DNA from: Nitrososphaerota archaeon
GTDB lineage: Archaea; Thermoproteota; Nitrososphaeria; Nitrososphaerales; Nitrosopumilaceae
Assembly: GCA_022564385.1 (NCBI GenBank)
Contig: JADFLN010000012.1
Location: 1 to 24,752, forward strand
Direction of reading: 5' to 3'
Length of the DNA stretch: 24,752 nucleotides
Program-made: the position numbers and the translations under genes
Notes under the pieces: model-generated
Told to the model about the DNA's origin: nothing
The model's database searches: none
Seen by the model: the letters and a program-made list of their open reading frames with translations, nothing else
Shown: one piece after another, positions 1 to 8,443 of the stretch
Numbering within the stretch: position 1 is the stretch's first letter
Layout of the letters: every line of letters begins with the position of its first letter

Positions 1-1
1 T

Positions 2-817
2 TTAAAGACAGTTTATCTTGGTGATGAATACATTGAGATGTTAAAACATCCAAAACATGGAATTGGTGCTGGTTTTAATCCATGTATTGATTGTAGAGCA
101 ATGATGTTTGATGCTGCAAAAAAACATATGGAAGAAATTGGTGCAGAATTTATTATTTCAGGTGAAGTGTTAGGTCAACGTCCAATGAGTCAACATGGAC
201 CTGCATTAAGAATTATTGAAAAAGAATCAGGTCTTGTTGGAAAAATTGTAAGACCATTATCAGCAGGATTACTACCAGAAACAGATCCTGAAAGAGAAGG
301 ATTAATCAAAAGAGAAAATCTTGGAATGATTAAAGGTAGAACAAGAAGAATTCAATTACAGATGGCAAAAAAATATGGAATTGAAAATCCTCCTAATGCA
401 GGAGGAGGTTGTCTTTTAACAGAACCACAATTTGGAGTTAAAGCAAAAGATTTGTTTGAACATACTGAAACTCCAACAATTAATGATGTTGATTTGTTAA
501 AAATTGGAAGACATTTCAGATTAGATGAAGAAACAAAATTTGTTGTTGGAAGAAATAAAGATGAAAATGAAATGATCAAAGCAATAGCATTACCAGGAGA
601 TATTTTACTTGAAGTCAAAGATTACATGGGACCAGTTTCAATTTTGCGTGGTAAGAATGCAAAATTCCATGTAAAATTTGCATCCTCTATAACTTTAAGA
701 TATTCAGATGCACCAAAAGATCAACATGGAACTGTTTTAGTCAAAAACGATAATTCATCTGAAGAAATTAGTACTGAAAGGGCAATAGAGCAGTCTTACG
801 TCAAATTTAGAATGTAG
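2..817 (+). CDS. PP-loop tRNA thiolation-type enzyme (MnmA/ThiI-like), 5' end outside window
   Basis: The reading frame is already open at base 2, so the N-terminus, including the expected PP-loop ATP-binding motif (SGGxDS type), lies upstream. What is visible is the middle and end of the family: a GFNPCIDCR segment with two cysteines in CxxC spacing, then GEVLGQRPMSQH, and a third cysteine in AGGGCLLTEP. In related PP-loop enzymes such residues carry the sulfur or an Fe-S cluster used to thiolate tRNA uridines. The last ~120 residues begin with GRHFRLDEETKFVVGRN, which resembles the NFACT-R (DUF814) RNA-binding domain found fused to PP-loop enzymes; that assignment is by eye. Likely role: cytoplasmic tRNA 2- or 4-thiouridine synthesis. 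The exact position modified cannot be told from this fragment. sepF follows on the same strand after 73 nt. Confidence 0.75.
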   Translation, partial: LKTVYLGDEYIEMLKHPKHGIGAGFNPCIDCRAMMFDAAKKHMEEIGAEFIISGEVLGQRPMSQHGPALRIIEKESGLVGKIVRPLSAGLLPETDPEREGLIKRENLGMIKGRTRRIQLQMAKKYGIENPPNAGGGCLLTEPQFGVKAKDLFEHTETPTINDVDLLKIGRHFRLDEETKFVVGRNKDENEMIKAIALPGDILLEVKDYMGPVSILRGKNAKFHVKFASSITLRYSDAPKDQHGTVLVKNDNSSEEISTERAIEQSYVKFRM

Positions 818-836
818 GCATGAAATTTTTTAAAAA

Positions 837-850
837 TTAGTTATAACTAA
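837..850. promoter_or_regulatory. perfect 14-bp palindrome around a TATA-like core upstream of sepF
   Basis: TTAGTTATAACTAA reads identically on both strands. Its centre (TTATAA) sits about 25 nt before a plausible start site near base 870, which would leave a leader of about 20 nt before the sepF ATG. It may be the sepF TATA box inside an operator, or only an AT-rich coincidence. It has no loop, so it is a poor terminator candidate for the upstream gene. Confidence 0.4.
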
Positions 851-890
851 GGAAGAGTTTTTGAGGGAGTAGATCGCATTTTGGTCAAGG

Positions 891-1169
891 ATGCAAAAAC
901 AAGAACCCCCCACATATCTAAAGGCTATAACAATTAGAGACATTAGTGATATTCATTCTATCAAAGAAGATATCAAAAAAGGAATGATTTTGATTCTAAG
1001 AGTTACACCATTAGCACAAAAGGATGTGGAGCAACTTCGTAAAGTAGTTGAAGAGTTGTATTCCATTGCAAAAGCTGCTGGTGCAGATATTGCAAGATTG
1101 GGAGAAGAAAGAATTATTGTTGCTCCACCTAGTATAAAGATCTGGAAGCCAGATTATGATCTAAAATAG
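891..1169 (+). CDS. sepF: archaeal SepF-like cell division protein
   Basis: This 92-residue protein matches the SepF (DUF552) core: a central segment KKGMILILRVTPLAQKD followed by a long helix with VEQLRKVVEELYSIAKAAGADIARLGEERIIVAPP. The pattern is typical of SepF, which tethers FtsZ to the membrane in bacteria and many archaea. The N-terminal amphipathic membrane anchor seen in longer SepFs is short or absent here (about 10 residues precede the core). The ATG at 891 is the only reasonable start: the frame is closed by TAG at 870-872. Its last 9 nt overlap the end of the oppositely oriented fttA. Thaumarchaeota divide mainly with Cdv/ESCRT proteins, so what SepF binds in them is an open question. 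The family call is strong; the role is inferred. Confidence 0.85.
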   Translation: MQKQEPPTYLKAITIRDISDIHSIKEDIKKGMILILRVTPLAQKDVEQLRKVVEELYSIAKAAGADIARLGEERIIVAPPSIKIWKPDYDLK

Positions 1170-3098
1170 TTTTATTGCTTCTTGAATTTGAGGATAATGA
1201 GCAGGGACTCTATACATTCGTCTAATATTCATAGCAAGATTTTCTGATTTTTTACGTTCTCCATGATTTACTAGGACTCTTCGAAGTTTTGGTCTTAGTT
1301 TTTGTACAAATGACATCAACTGATTATAATCACTATGACCACTAAATCCATCTAGTCTCTCAACACTACAATTGATTGTAACAATTTCAATTTTACCTTC
1401 TTTTCCTAACATGGGTACTTGTTTAGAACCATCAAGTACTCTTCTTCCCATAGTTCCATTAACTTGGTAAGAAACAAACAATACTTTATTTTTTTTGTCC
1501 GGTGCAATGTTTTTGAAGTATTCTAAAACAGGACCACCTTCTAACATTCCTGATGTTGCTAAGATAATACATGGTGAATTTTCTCTTAGTGGTTCCTCTC
1601 TAGCATCTGTATGTTCAATATTAGTGAAATATTCAGAATCAAATGGGTTATCATCAGTTTCTAAGATCTTTTGTTTGAGTTCTCTTGCCAGATATTCGGG
1701 ATAGGATTCATGAATAGCTGATGCTTCAGAAATCATTCCTTCTGTAAAAACTGGTGCTTCAACCATTTCGCCGGATTTCATATAGTGATCAATTACCATC
1801 ATAATTTCTTGTGCACGACCAACTGCTGGAATAGGTATCAAAACTTTACCATCATCTGCTAAAGTGTTATTTACTGCATTAATGAAAGCAGATTCTACCT
1901 CTTGCCTAGTTGGTTGAATGTCTTCTTTAAGACCATAGGTACTTTCGATCAATAATGTTTCTACTCTTGGGAAATTCCAGCTAGCAGCTTCAAATAAAAT
2001 ACTTTTTCCAAATTTTATATCACCTGAATAAACAAAGTTATGATTACCATTTCCAATATGAAAATGACATAAGGCAGAACCTAGAATGTGACCTGCATTT
2101 GCAAAAACTAATTTTATGTCAGGAGAAATATCGGTAACAGTTCCATAGGGTAAAGTAATTGTCTGTTTCATAATTTGTTTAACATCTCGTTCTGAGTAAA
2201 TTGGAGTTCTACCTTGTGCAGTAGCTACTTTGATTGCATCTAATTGAATTAGATTCATCATAGGAAGAGTTGGTTCTGTGCAATAAATTGGACCTTTGTA
2301 ACCATATTTACACAATGTTGGTAAAAATCCAGTGTGATCCAAGTGTGCATGTCCAATTACTATTGCATCAAGATCGTCTAATGTTAGATCTAGAGAATCT
2401 AGTCTTGGAAACGCATCCATTGGAGAACGTGCACCAGGATTAATTCCACAATCAATTAAGATTTTACTTTCAGGAGTGGATAATAACATAGAAGATCTGC
2501 CAACTTGCCCAAATCCACCAAGAGTATAAAGAGAAACTTCAGTTCTTTGAGATAATCTAGGTCTAAAAATATCATCACCAACTTGTTTAAGCTGTTTACT
2601 TCTCTCAGAAGAGGATTGTTTTAGAGTTGCGTTAATTGTTTGAATTGTACGTGAAGGTATAGTTGTAGCTTTCCTAATACGTAATCTCCATCCTATTTTT
2701 TCAGTAATATCAGCATGATTGAATTCTTTTGCATCTCTTTGTAGTAACCAAGGTCTTTTTGCTTCAATTGAGACCTCACCAGTAGCTGTATCAAATATAG
2801 TTCCTTGTAGACTTGCTTCTTTTGGAACACATTCTACAAGAATTCGTCTAGCTTCATCTTCAGGTTTTCTAATTGATTCATCAGTCCTTACAACAATTCT
2901 TTTTTTGATTACATTTACAAGATTTGATATTGTTTCATTATTTTCAATTAGATAACGAGGAGTTTTTGTGTAAAGAGCAATTCGCGGTCCTTCGTATTCA
3001 ATTTTAGTAATATTTGCCTCTTTGGGAATACTTTGCAGTATGATGGCCATTATATTTTGGCTAGTAGGTAATTCTTTTTGTTGTTGTTTTCTTTGCAT
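1161..3098 (-). CDS. fttA: KH-domain beta-CASP ribonuclease / transcription termination factor FttA (aCPSF1)
   Basis: A 645-residue protein with the full archaeal CPSF1 architecture. N-terminal KH-type domains (about residues 1-145) are followed by a metallo-beta-lactamase domain with the zinc motif HAHLDHTG at 250-257, then a beta-CASP region, and late motifs ATSGMLEGGP and GHSDYNQL plus VNHGE near the C-terminus. Length matches the family. The archaeal orthologue cleaves nascent RNA at U-rich sites and terminates transcription, acting as the counterpart of CPSF73. All metal-binding segments appear intact, so it should be active. It lies 7 nt downstream of psmB on the same strand and is probably co-transcribed with it. 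Its 3' end overlaps sepF by 9 nt. Confidence 0.95.
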   Translation of the reverse strand: MQRKQQQKELPTSQNIMAIILQSIPKEANITKIEYEGPRIALYTKTPRYLIENNETISNLVNVIKKRIVVRTDESIRKPEDEARRILVECVPKEASLQGTIFDTATGEVSIEAKRPWLLQRDAKEFNHADITEKIGWRLRIRKATTIPSRTIQTINATLKQSSSERSKQLKQVGDDIFRPRLSQRTEVSLYTLGGFGQVGRSSMLLSTPESKILIDCGINPGARSPMDAFPRLDSLDLTLDDLDAIVIGHAHLDHTGFLPTLCKYGYKGPIYCTEPTLPMMNLIQLDAIKVATAQGRTPIYSERDVKQIMKQTITLPYGTVTDISPDIKLVFANAGHILGSALCHFHIGNGNHNFVYSGDIKFGKSILFEAASWNFPRVETLLIESTYGLKEDIQPTRQEVESAFINAVNNTLADDGKVLIPIPAVGRAQEIMMVIDHYMKSGEMVEAPVFTEGMISEASAIHESYPEYLARELKQKILETDDNPFDSEYFTNIEHTDAREEPLRENSPCIILATSGMLEGGPVLEYFKNIAPDKKNKVLFVSYQVNGTMGRRVLDGSKQVPMLGKEGKIEIVTINCSVERLDGFSGHSDYNQLMSFVQKLRPKLRRVLVNHGERKKSENLAMNIRRMYRVPAHYPQIQEAIKLF

Positions 3099-3105
3099 TA
3101 AATCA

Positions 3106-3747
3106 CTAAAGTTCGATGACTACTTTCTTTTGTTCATCGGTCAAAAGACGGAATCCATCTTTATCCATTATTGCGATGTTAATTCCATCGCCAGTACCAA
3201 TATTTCTAACTATTGCAGTTTTAACAGCTCGTAGAGCTATTTTTTTTGCTTCTTCAACTGTAAGATCTTCTCGATATTCCTCTTCAAGTAAACCATAAGC
3301 TACTGGTGAACCGCTACCAGTTGTAACAAATAATTTCTCTTCAACTGAACCAAACATATCAACGTTAAACAATGCAGGACCATTTGCGTCATAACCACCA
3401 AGCAAGATATCAGCCATAAATGGATAACCTCGATTTTGATGGAATATTAATGAGCAAAGTCTTGCAAGTGAATTCATTGGGATTGAGCTTTGTTTTTCAA
3501 CTCTGTGTAGATTAGAATGATAACGTAAAATATCAACAATATTTTGTGCGTCTGCCACACCACCAGCCAAGGTTAATCCTGCATGTAAATCGATTTTTTG
3601 AATTTTCATTGTGTTATTGTTTGCAATAAAATAACCCGCACTGGCTCTCATATCAGCACATAATATGACACAGTCTTTAGTCTTGATACCTACAGTGGTA
3701 GTCCCATGCAAAATTTTTTCTTCAACGTTATTCGACAAAAAATACAC
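3106..3747 (-). CDS. psmB: 20S proteasome beta subunit
   Basis: A 213-residue beta-type subunit with a 15-residue propeptide ending in HG before the catalytic threonine: the mature protein would begin TTTVGIKTKD. Counting from that Thr, Asp17 and Lys33 of the active site are present (precursor residues Thr16, Asp32, Lys48), and the conserved GSGSP and GTGDGIN segments follow. It forms the inner proteolytic rings of the 20S core in the cytoplasm with an alpha subunit encoded elsewhere. The start is GTG at 3747; an in-frame TTG nine bases further in (3738) would shorten the propeptide by three residues. fttA follows after 7 nt. The divergent egsA starts 68 nt away, and both may use the AT-rich element at 3779-3788. 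Confidence 0.95.
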   Translation of the reverse strand: MYFLSNNVEEKILHGTTTVGIKTKDCVILCADMRASAGYFIANNNTMKIQKIDLHAGLTLAGGVADAQNIVDILRYHSNLHRVEKQSSIPMNSLARLCSLIFHQNRGYPFMADILLGGYDANGPALFNVDMFGSVEEKLFVTTGSGSPVAYGLLEEEYREDLTVEEAKKIALRAVKTAIVRNIGTGDGINIAIMDKDGFRLLTDEQKKVVIEL

Positions 3748-3778
3748 CTATTAAGATAAAGTAAGTGGAATATCACCC

Positions 3779-3788
3779 TTTTAAATAA
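3779..3788. promoter_or_regulatory. TATA-like element between divergent psmB and egsA
   Basis: TTTTAAATAA lies midway in the 68-nt gap, about 33 nt before the egsA ATG and about 36 nt before the psmB GTG. It is the only strong TATA-like stretch at a suitable distance from both starts, so it may serve both directions with short leaders. Confidence 0.5.
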
Positions 3789-3815
3789 CTTTTTGATCCC
3801 TTGAAATCATAAATA

Positions 3816-4880
3816 ATGACAAAAAATCAAGATCGCATGCAATCGCATACGATGGAACTACCTAGGCTCATTGAAATTGGTGAGAAAAATATTTGTGATT
3901 TTGGAAAGTTTCTAAATTCATTAAATAAACCAAAAAAAGTTTCTTTGATAGCTGGAATAAATGTTCAAAAAGTTTTAAGGAAAAAGATTGAAAAATCACT
4001 TAGATTAAAAAAAATTCAATTTATTTGGCATACATCAAAAGATAATCAAATAAAATCATTGAATCAAATTCAAAAAGATATTAAAAAAGATAATTCTGAT
4101 TTGATTGTTGGTATTGGTGGAGGTCGTTCTGTAGATATAGCAAAATTGATTTCATATAATTTGGGTAAACAATTTGTAAGTTTACCAACTGCAGCTTCTC
4201 ATGATGGAATGGCAAGTCCATTTGTATCTGTAAAAAGTAATATACCACATTCAATTGTGGCATCTGCACCTATGGGTGTCTTTGTAGACATTGATGTAAT
4301 TAGAAAAGCTCCACCTAGATTGTTAGCTAGTGGTTGTGGAGATCTTATTGCAAATATTACAGCAGTAAAGGATTGGCAATTAGGTCACAAAAAGAAGAAG
4401 GAATACTATGGAAGATATGCAGCAAATCTGGCAATGATGAGTGCCAAGATAGTTATGGAAAATTCTTCTAATTTTGCAAAGAATGGATTGGATGCAAGGA
4501 TAATTGTAGAAGGATTAATCAGTGCAGGAGTAGCATCATGTATCGCAGGAAGTAGCAGACCCTGTTCTGGTTCAGAACATCTTTTTTCACACGCACTTGA
4601 TAAAATTGCTCCAGGTATTGGACTTCATGGAGAGAAATGTGGAATTGGTTCTATAATGATGACAAAATTACATGGACAAGATTGGAAAAAAATTATAAAG
4701 ACATTAAAAGATGTTGGAGCCCCAACAACTGCAAAACAAATTGGTCTTAAACCAGATATAATAATAAAAGCTCTAACTATTGCACAAGGATTAAGACCAG
4801 AGAGATATACAATTTTAAAAGAAATTAAAATGACTGAGCAAAGAGCATTAAGACTTGCAAAGAGTACTAAAGTAATTTAA
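3816..4880 (+). CDS. egsA: sn-glycerol-1-phosphate dehydrogenase
   Basis: NAD(P)H-dependent reduction of dihydroxyacetone phosphate to sn-glycerol 1-phosphate, the step that fixes the stereochemistry of archaeal ether lipids. The 354-residue protein shows the nucleotide-binding VGIGGGRSVDIAK (about residues 98-110), LPTAASHDGMASPF, and the likely metal ligands Asp176, His255 (SEHLFSHALD) and His271 (GLHGEKCGIG), as in the glycerol-1-phosphate dehydrogenase branch of the iron-containing alcohol dehydrogenases. ATG 3816 fits a promoter with a very short leader; an internal ATG at 3852 (Met13) is closer to where family alignments usually begin, so the first 12 residues are uncertain. The gene ends one base before the convergent FKBP gene. 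Confidence 0.95.
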   Translation: MTKNQDRMQSHTMELPRLIEIGEKNICDFGKFLNSLNKPKKVSLIAGINVQKVLRKKIEKSLRLKKIQFIWHTSKDNQIKSLNQIQKDIKKDNSDLIVGIGGGRSVDIAKLISYNLGKQFVSLPTAASHDGMASPFVSVKSNIPHSIVASAPMGVFVDIDVIRKAPPRLLASGCGDLIANITAVKDWQLGHKKKKEYYGRYAANLAMMSAKIVMENSSNFAKNGLDARIIVEGLISAGVASCIAGSSRPCSGSEHLFSHALDKIAPGIGLHGEKCGIGSIMMTKLHGQDWKKIIKTLKDVGAPTTAKQIGLKPDIIIKALTIAQGLRPERYTILKEIKMTEQRALRLAKSTKVI

Positions 4881-4881
4881 T

Positions 4882-5628
4882 TTAAGCAGCTTTTTGTTCA
4901 GGTGCTTTTTCTTTTGTTTCAGATTTCTTTTCCTGAGTTTGTTTATTGACATGTGTTTCAACAAAATTTGCTTTTTCCAAAGTTGGAACAAACTTGAAAA
5001 TATCTAATTGAATAAAGTGTTTCATTATTTGTAAACCATCTACACGTAAAATTTCCTCAGGAACTGTAATGTTTACTTCTTTTTCCTTCAAATCAAATGT
5101 AATTTTTGAATTCTCTACAGGAAACCTATTTTTAAGAATTCCATCAATCTTGTCACTTGGAGAATCAAGTGATTTGATTACATTTACATCATATAGAATT
5201 GTTTTTCCTGCGTATCGATGATTGTAATCCATTTGGACTCTGCCAGATCCAATAAAACGAATAATTCCTCTTTTATTATCAACTTCAATGGTATCTCCTA
5301 CTGTAACTTTCTCTGCATCTTCACCTAGTTTTCTAATAGGAATCATTCTAACTTTTTTTGCATCTCTTTCACCAAAACCTTTGTCAGGAGTTACTTCAAC
5401 TGTAAGCTTTTCTCCAACAGTTGTTTTTGCAAGTGCTTCATCTAATCCTTTGAGAACAGGATAAGATACTTCGCCAATGGAAACTAGTTTTGGTTGATAT
5501 TTGACATTTTGTTCATAAATAGAGTGTTTTTTTGCATCCTCTTCAATGGTAGTATCAAAAACTTCGTTAGTATCTTTTACTTTTGCAGTATAATCTACTA
5601 GAATTAATGATCCTTTATTGAAAGTCAA
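4882..5628 (-). CDS. FKBP-type peptidyl-prolyl cis-trans isomerase (archaeal long form)
   Basis: A 248-residue SlyD/FKBP-family isomerase. The N-terminus GSLILVDYTAKVKDTNEVFDTT is the FKBP opening, and GEKLTVEVTPDKGFGERD with VDYNHRYAGKTILYDV (here MDYNHRYAGKTILYDV) forms the catalytic domain with an inserted flap. A further domain of about 75 residues and a charged Lys/Glu-rich tail follow, as in other archaeal long FKBPs. It should act as a cytoplasmic folding helper. The start is TTG at 5628: no ATG or GTG is available before the upstream stop, and a TATA-like TTAATATAAG lies about 27 nt upstream, so the message would be leaderless. It follows the aminotransferase gene by 41 nt and ends one base from egsA. 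Confidence 0.9.
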   Translation of the reverse strand: MTFNKGSLILVDYTAKVKDTNEVFDTTIEEDAKKHSIYEQNVKYQPKLVSIGEVSYPVLKGLDEALAKTTVGEKLTVEVTPDKGFGERDAKKVRMIPIRKLGEDAEKVTVGDTIEVDNKRGIIRFIGSGRVQMDYNHRYAGKTILYDVNVIKSLDSPSDKIDGILKNRFPVENSKITFDLKEKEVNITVPEEILRVDGLQIMKHFIQLDIFKFVPTLEKANFVETHVNKQTQEKKSETKEKAPEQKAA

Positions 5629-5669
5629 TGTGATCGGTCTCGAATTTCCTTATATTAAGTTAACAGAGT

Positions 5670-6818
5670 TTAGAGAGCTTTTAATTTTTCTTCTGCAGTT
5701 TTAAGTCCAGCTTGAGCATCTGTATCATATCCCATCATTGCTAAGGTAGATGAAATTGCAGAAATGGTTCGCATTACATGATATGGACTAACTTCTCCCA
5801 TACATCCAACTCGGAATACCTTTCCTTTAAGATCACCAAATCCACCTGCTACTAAGACTTTGAATTTGTTTGCTAGTGTGTTTCTGAAGATCTTGTCTTC
5901 GAGTCCATCCAAATAATTTAATGCGACAATTGTAATCGAGCGATCTTCTTCTTTTGTAACATATGGTGTTAAACCAATTGCACTTAATCCAGAGTATAGT
6001 GCATCAGAACAGATCTTGTGACGTTTATAGACATTTTGTAATCCTTCTTCCAACAATATTGTCAAGGCTTCTCTATATGCATAAAGTAAAGGTAATGCAG
6101 GAGTAAAAGGAGTATGTTTTGATTCTTCATAGTATTGAAAGTATCTTGCTAAATTAAAATACATTGTAGATGGCGGATTTTCAATCATGTATTTTTTAGC
6201 TTTAGCACTTACAGATATCGGAGAAATGCCTGGAGGAGCAGCAAGTGCTTTTTGTGACCCAGTTAGACATACATCAATATTCCATTTATCTACTGGAAGT
6301 TCAACAGCACCAAGTAAAGAAACAGAATCTACAACATAGAAGGTATCATTTCTAGATGTTAAGTCAGATACTTTATCAAGATAATTTACCATTGTTCCAG
6401 TAGAAGTTTCATTGTGAACAACATAGAATGCTTTAACGTCTTTATTGTTATCAAATGCTTCTTTTATTTGATCAAAAGTTGCATTTTGTCCTGGAGGACT
6501 TGCAAGTCTAATAACATTGGCTCCTTGACCTTCAATAAGTTGTGATAGTCTACTACTAAATTCTCCATTAACAGGAATTATGATTTTATCATCTTTTTTA
6601 ACTAGATTTACTACACTTGCTTCAACAGCACCGGTTCCAGATGCAGATAAGGCTACAATATCATTTTGTGTTTGAAATACTTTTTGAGTTTTTTCAACAA
6701 CATCAGTGTATAACTTAACAAAATCATCACTTCTATGATTAATAATTGGTGCAAGCATTGCCCTCATTACTCTATTAGGTACATTTGTTGGTCCCGGAAG
6801 CATTGAAAGATATTCCAT
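5670..6818 (-). CDS. class V aminotransferase (alanine/serine-glyoxylate or -pyruvate type)
   Basis: A PLP fold-type I enzyme of 382 residues. It begins LSMLPGPTNVPNRVMRAM, has SASGTGAVEAS (about 58-68), the PLP-nitrogen aspartate in VVDSVSLLGA (Asp164) and the Schiff-base lysine in GSQKALAAPPG (Lys190). These segments place it with alanine-glyoxylate and serine-pyruvate/glyoxylate aminotransferases, which interconvert glyoxylate or pyruvate with glycine, alanine or serine. The true donor and acceptor cannot be read from sequence. It has its own TATA-like stretch (AATTATAAATAAAC, about 30 nt upstream of ATG 6818), so it may be transcribed independently of nadM although it lies only 42 nt downstream. 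FKBP follows after 41 nt. Confidence 0.88.
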   Translation of the reverse strand: MEYLSMLPGPTNVPNRVMRAMLAPIINHRSDDFVKLYTDVVEKTQKVFQTQNDIVALSASGTGAVEASVVNLVKKDDKIIIPVNGEFSSRLSQLIEGQGANVIRLASPPGQNATFDQIKEAFDNNKDVKAFYVVHNETSTGTMVNYLDKVSDLTSRNDTFYVVDSVSLLGAVELPVDKWNIDVCLTGSQKALAAPPGISPISVSAKAKKYMIENPPSTMYFNLARYFQYYEESKHTPFTPALPLLYAYREALTILLEEGLQNVYKRHKICSDALYSGLSAIGLTPYVTKEEDRSITIVALNYLDGLEDKIFRNTLANKFKVLVAGGFGDLKGKVFRVGCMGEVSPYHVMRTISAISSTLAMMGYDTDAQAGLKTAEEKLKAL

Positions 6819-6860
6819 ATGTTATCTACTCTGTCAATGAGAATTGGGGTTTATTTATAA

Positions 6861-7355
6861 TTAGATATTTTTCAAACGCTCTTTTACATTAATTTTAATC
6901 AAAAAATTTTTTGTACCTTCAGGAACAAGATCATCCCATTTTTGATCGCGAATAATTAAATCTCGAATTTTAGTTCCAGATAATACATCTCTTTTCAAAA
7001 ATGGAATAGTAATTACTTGAACAAATCTTGTTGAATACAAATGTTTTGTTAGTTCATCATTTGAAAAAACTATATCAAATTTTGGTATAATAGTATCTAT
7101 TTTTTCAATCCATTTAACATGATTATCTAAATCTGGAATAAAATAAATTGAAATTTTATTTTTCATTGATTCATCAATTGAAGATAGAATCATTTCTTTT
7201 CGCTCCTCAGCAGAAAAAGGATCATTTTTTTGTGTAGGTATGTTGGAACTTCCCAAACCTACCCATAATTTGTCAACTTTTGATAGTGCAAAACGAAATG
7301 CTTCAAGATGTCCAAAGTGAAAAGGTTGGAATCTTCCGATCAACAAGCCATTCAT
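6861..7355 (-). CDS. nadM: nicotinamide-nucleotide adenylyltransferase (archaeal NMNAT)
   Basis: Catalyses NMN + ATP to NAD+ + diphosphate, the last step of NAD synthesis, in the cytoplasm. The 164-residue protein opens with GRFQPFHFGH (residues 7-16), giving the HxGH nucleotidyltransferase signature at His13-His16, and carries the second signature LSGTKIRDLI at about 125-134. Size and both motifs match archaeal NadM rather than bacterial NadD, although related pantetheine-phosphate enzymes share the fold. The ATG at 7355 lies 25-26 nt from the TTTTTAAAAA element shared with divergent rtcA, so transcription is probably leaderless. Confidence 0.92.
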   Translation of the reverse strand: MNGLLIGRFQPFHFGHLEAFRFALSKVDKLWVGLGSSNIPTQKNDPFSAEERKEMILSSIDESMKNKISIYFIPDLDNHVKWIEKIDTIIPKFDIVFSNDELTKHLYSTRFVQVITIPFLKRDVLSGTKIRDLIIRDQKWDDLVPEGTKNFLIKINVKERLKNI

Positions 7356-7375
7356 ACGAAAATATAGAAAATTTC

Positions 7376-7385
7376 TTTTTAAAAA
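7376..7385. promoter_or_regulatory. symmetric TATA-like element between divergent nadM and rtcA
   Basis: TTTTTAAAAA is a perfect palindrome centred at 7380.5. Its centre is 25.5 nt from the nadM ATG (7355) and 25.5 nt from an in-frame TTG start for rtcA (7406). The geometry fits one TATA box driving two leaderless transcripts in opposite directions. Confidence 0.5.
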
Positions 7386-7417
7386 ACTATCATAAAGAGT
7401 TCTGATTGGAAAAAACT

Positions 7418-8443
7418 ATGGATTTTCTAAAAATTAATGGAGGATATGGTGAGGGGGGAGGACAAATAATACGTTCAGCAATTACACTTTCATGTATTAC
7501 AAAACAACCAATTCATTTGGAAAATATAAGGAAAAACAGGAAGGTTCAAGGATTAAAACCACAACATCTTACAGCGATAAAAATTCTGCAAAAAGTTACA
7601 AATGCTAAAGTGATTGGAGCAGAAATAGGTTCAACTGAATTAAAATTTATTCCAGGCAATATTGAAAATTTAGAATTAGTTGAAGATGTAAAAACAGCTG
7701 GAAGTATTTCTTTAATTTTACAAGTTTTAATTCCCGCAGTTGCTATTTCTCAAAAAAAACTTAGTTTAACAATTAAAGGAGGTACGGATGTACTTTGGAG
7801 TCCTCCCATTGATTATACGCAACATGTACTAAGAAATGCATATTCCAGAATGGGTGTAGAATTTTCACTAAAACTACGTAAACGTGGTTATTATCCAAAA
7901 GGGGGTGGAGAAATTGATTTACAAGTATATCCTTCTCGTATTAAATCAACATCATTTACAGAACGAAAAACAAATTCTGTAAAATTAATTTGTACATTTT
8001 CAAAACTTCCAATTGAAAAAATTGAAAACCAAATTAAAGAGATTAAAAAGAAATTAGTTAAAGAAAATTTTATTGTTAAAACAGAAATTAAAAATCAAGA
8101 AGCAAAAGATTCAGGAGCATCTTTGTTAATTTACAGTATTGATGAACATTCTGTTATAGGAGTTGATACATTATTTGATAAAGAAACACATAGGTTTGAT
8201 TTAGATTTTGATAAATTTATTACGAATCCACTAGGAGTAGATGAAAATTTGGCAGATATGCTTGTTGTTCCTGCAAGTTTGGGTCAGAAAAAAATTACAT
8301 TTCAAGTTCGAAAAATTACAAAACATTTGGAGACAAATTTATTTGTAACATCAAAAATTACAGGCTGTAAATATGGTATTGGAAAATTAACTAATGGATT
8401 TGAAGTAATTATTGAAGGGAATTCAGACTCCAGCATCAAGTAA
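7418..8443 (+). CDS. rtcA: RNA 3'-terminal phosphate cyclase
   Basis: ATP-dependent conversion of RNA 3'-phosphate ends to 2',3'-cyclic phosphates. The signature GGYGEGGGQIIRSAI is at the N-terminus, a central Gly-rich KRGYYPKGGGEI segment is present, and KHLETN near the C-terminus supplies the histidine that is adenylylated in characterised enzymes (HLLTN in E. coli). Length (341 residues) is normal for the family. I chose ATG 7418 because family members begin only a few residues before the GxGEGGGQ motif. The TTG at 7406, four codons upstream, is a serious alternative because it is positioned exactly for a leaderless transcript. The last 21 nt overlap the convergent CopD-like gene. Confidence 0.93.
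   Translation: MDFLKINGGYGEGGGQIIRSAITLSCITKQPIHLENIRKNRKVQGLKPQHLTAIKILQKVTNAKVIGAEIGSTELKFIPGNIENLELVEDVKTAGSISLILQVLIPAVAISQKKLSLTIKGGTDVLWSPPIDYTQHVLRNAYSRMGVEFSLKLRKRGYYPKGGGEIDLQVYPSRIKSTSFTERKTNSVKLICTFSKLPIEKIENQIKEIKKKLVKENFIVKTEIKNQEAKDSGASLLIYSIDEHSVIGVDTLFDKETHRFDLDFDKFITNPLGVDENLADMLVVPASLGQKKITFQVRKITKHLETNLFVTSKITGCKYGIGKLTNGFEVIIEGNSDSSIK

Noticed and set aside
352..618. 88-codon minus-strand frame inside the PP-loop enzyme gene
   Set aside because: It lies fully within a conserved gene and has no independent start signals or family motifs.
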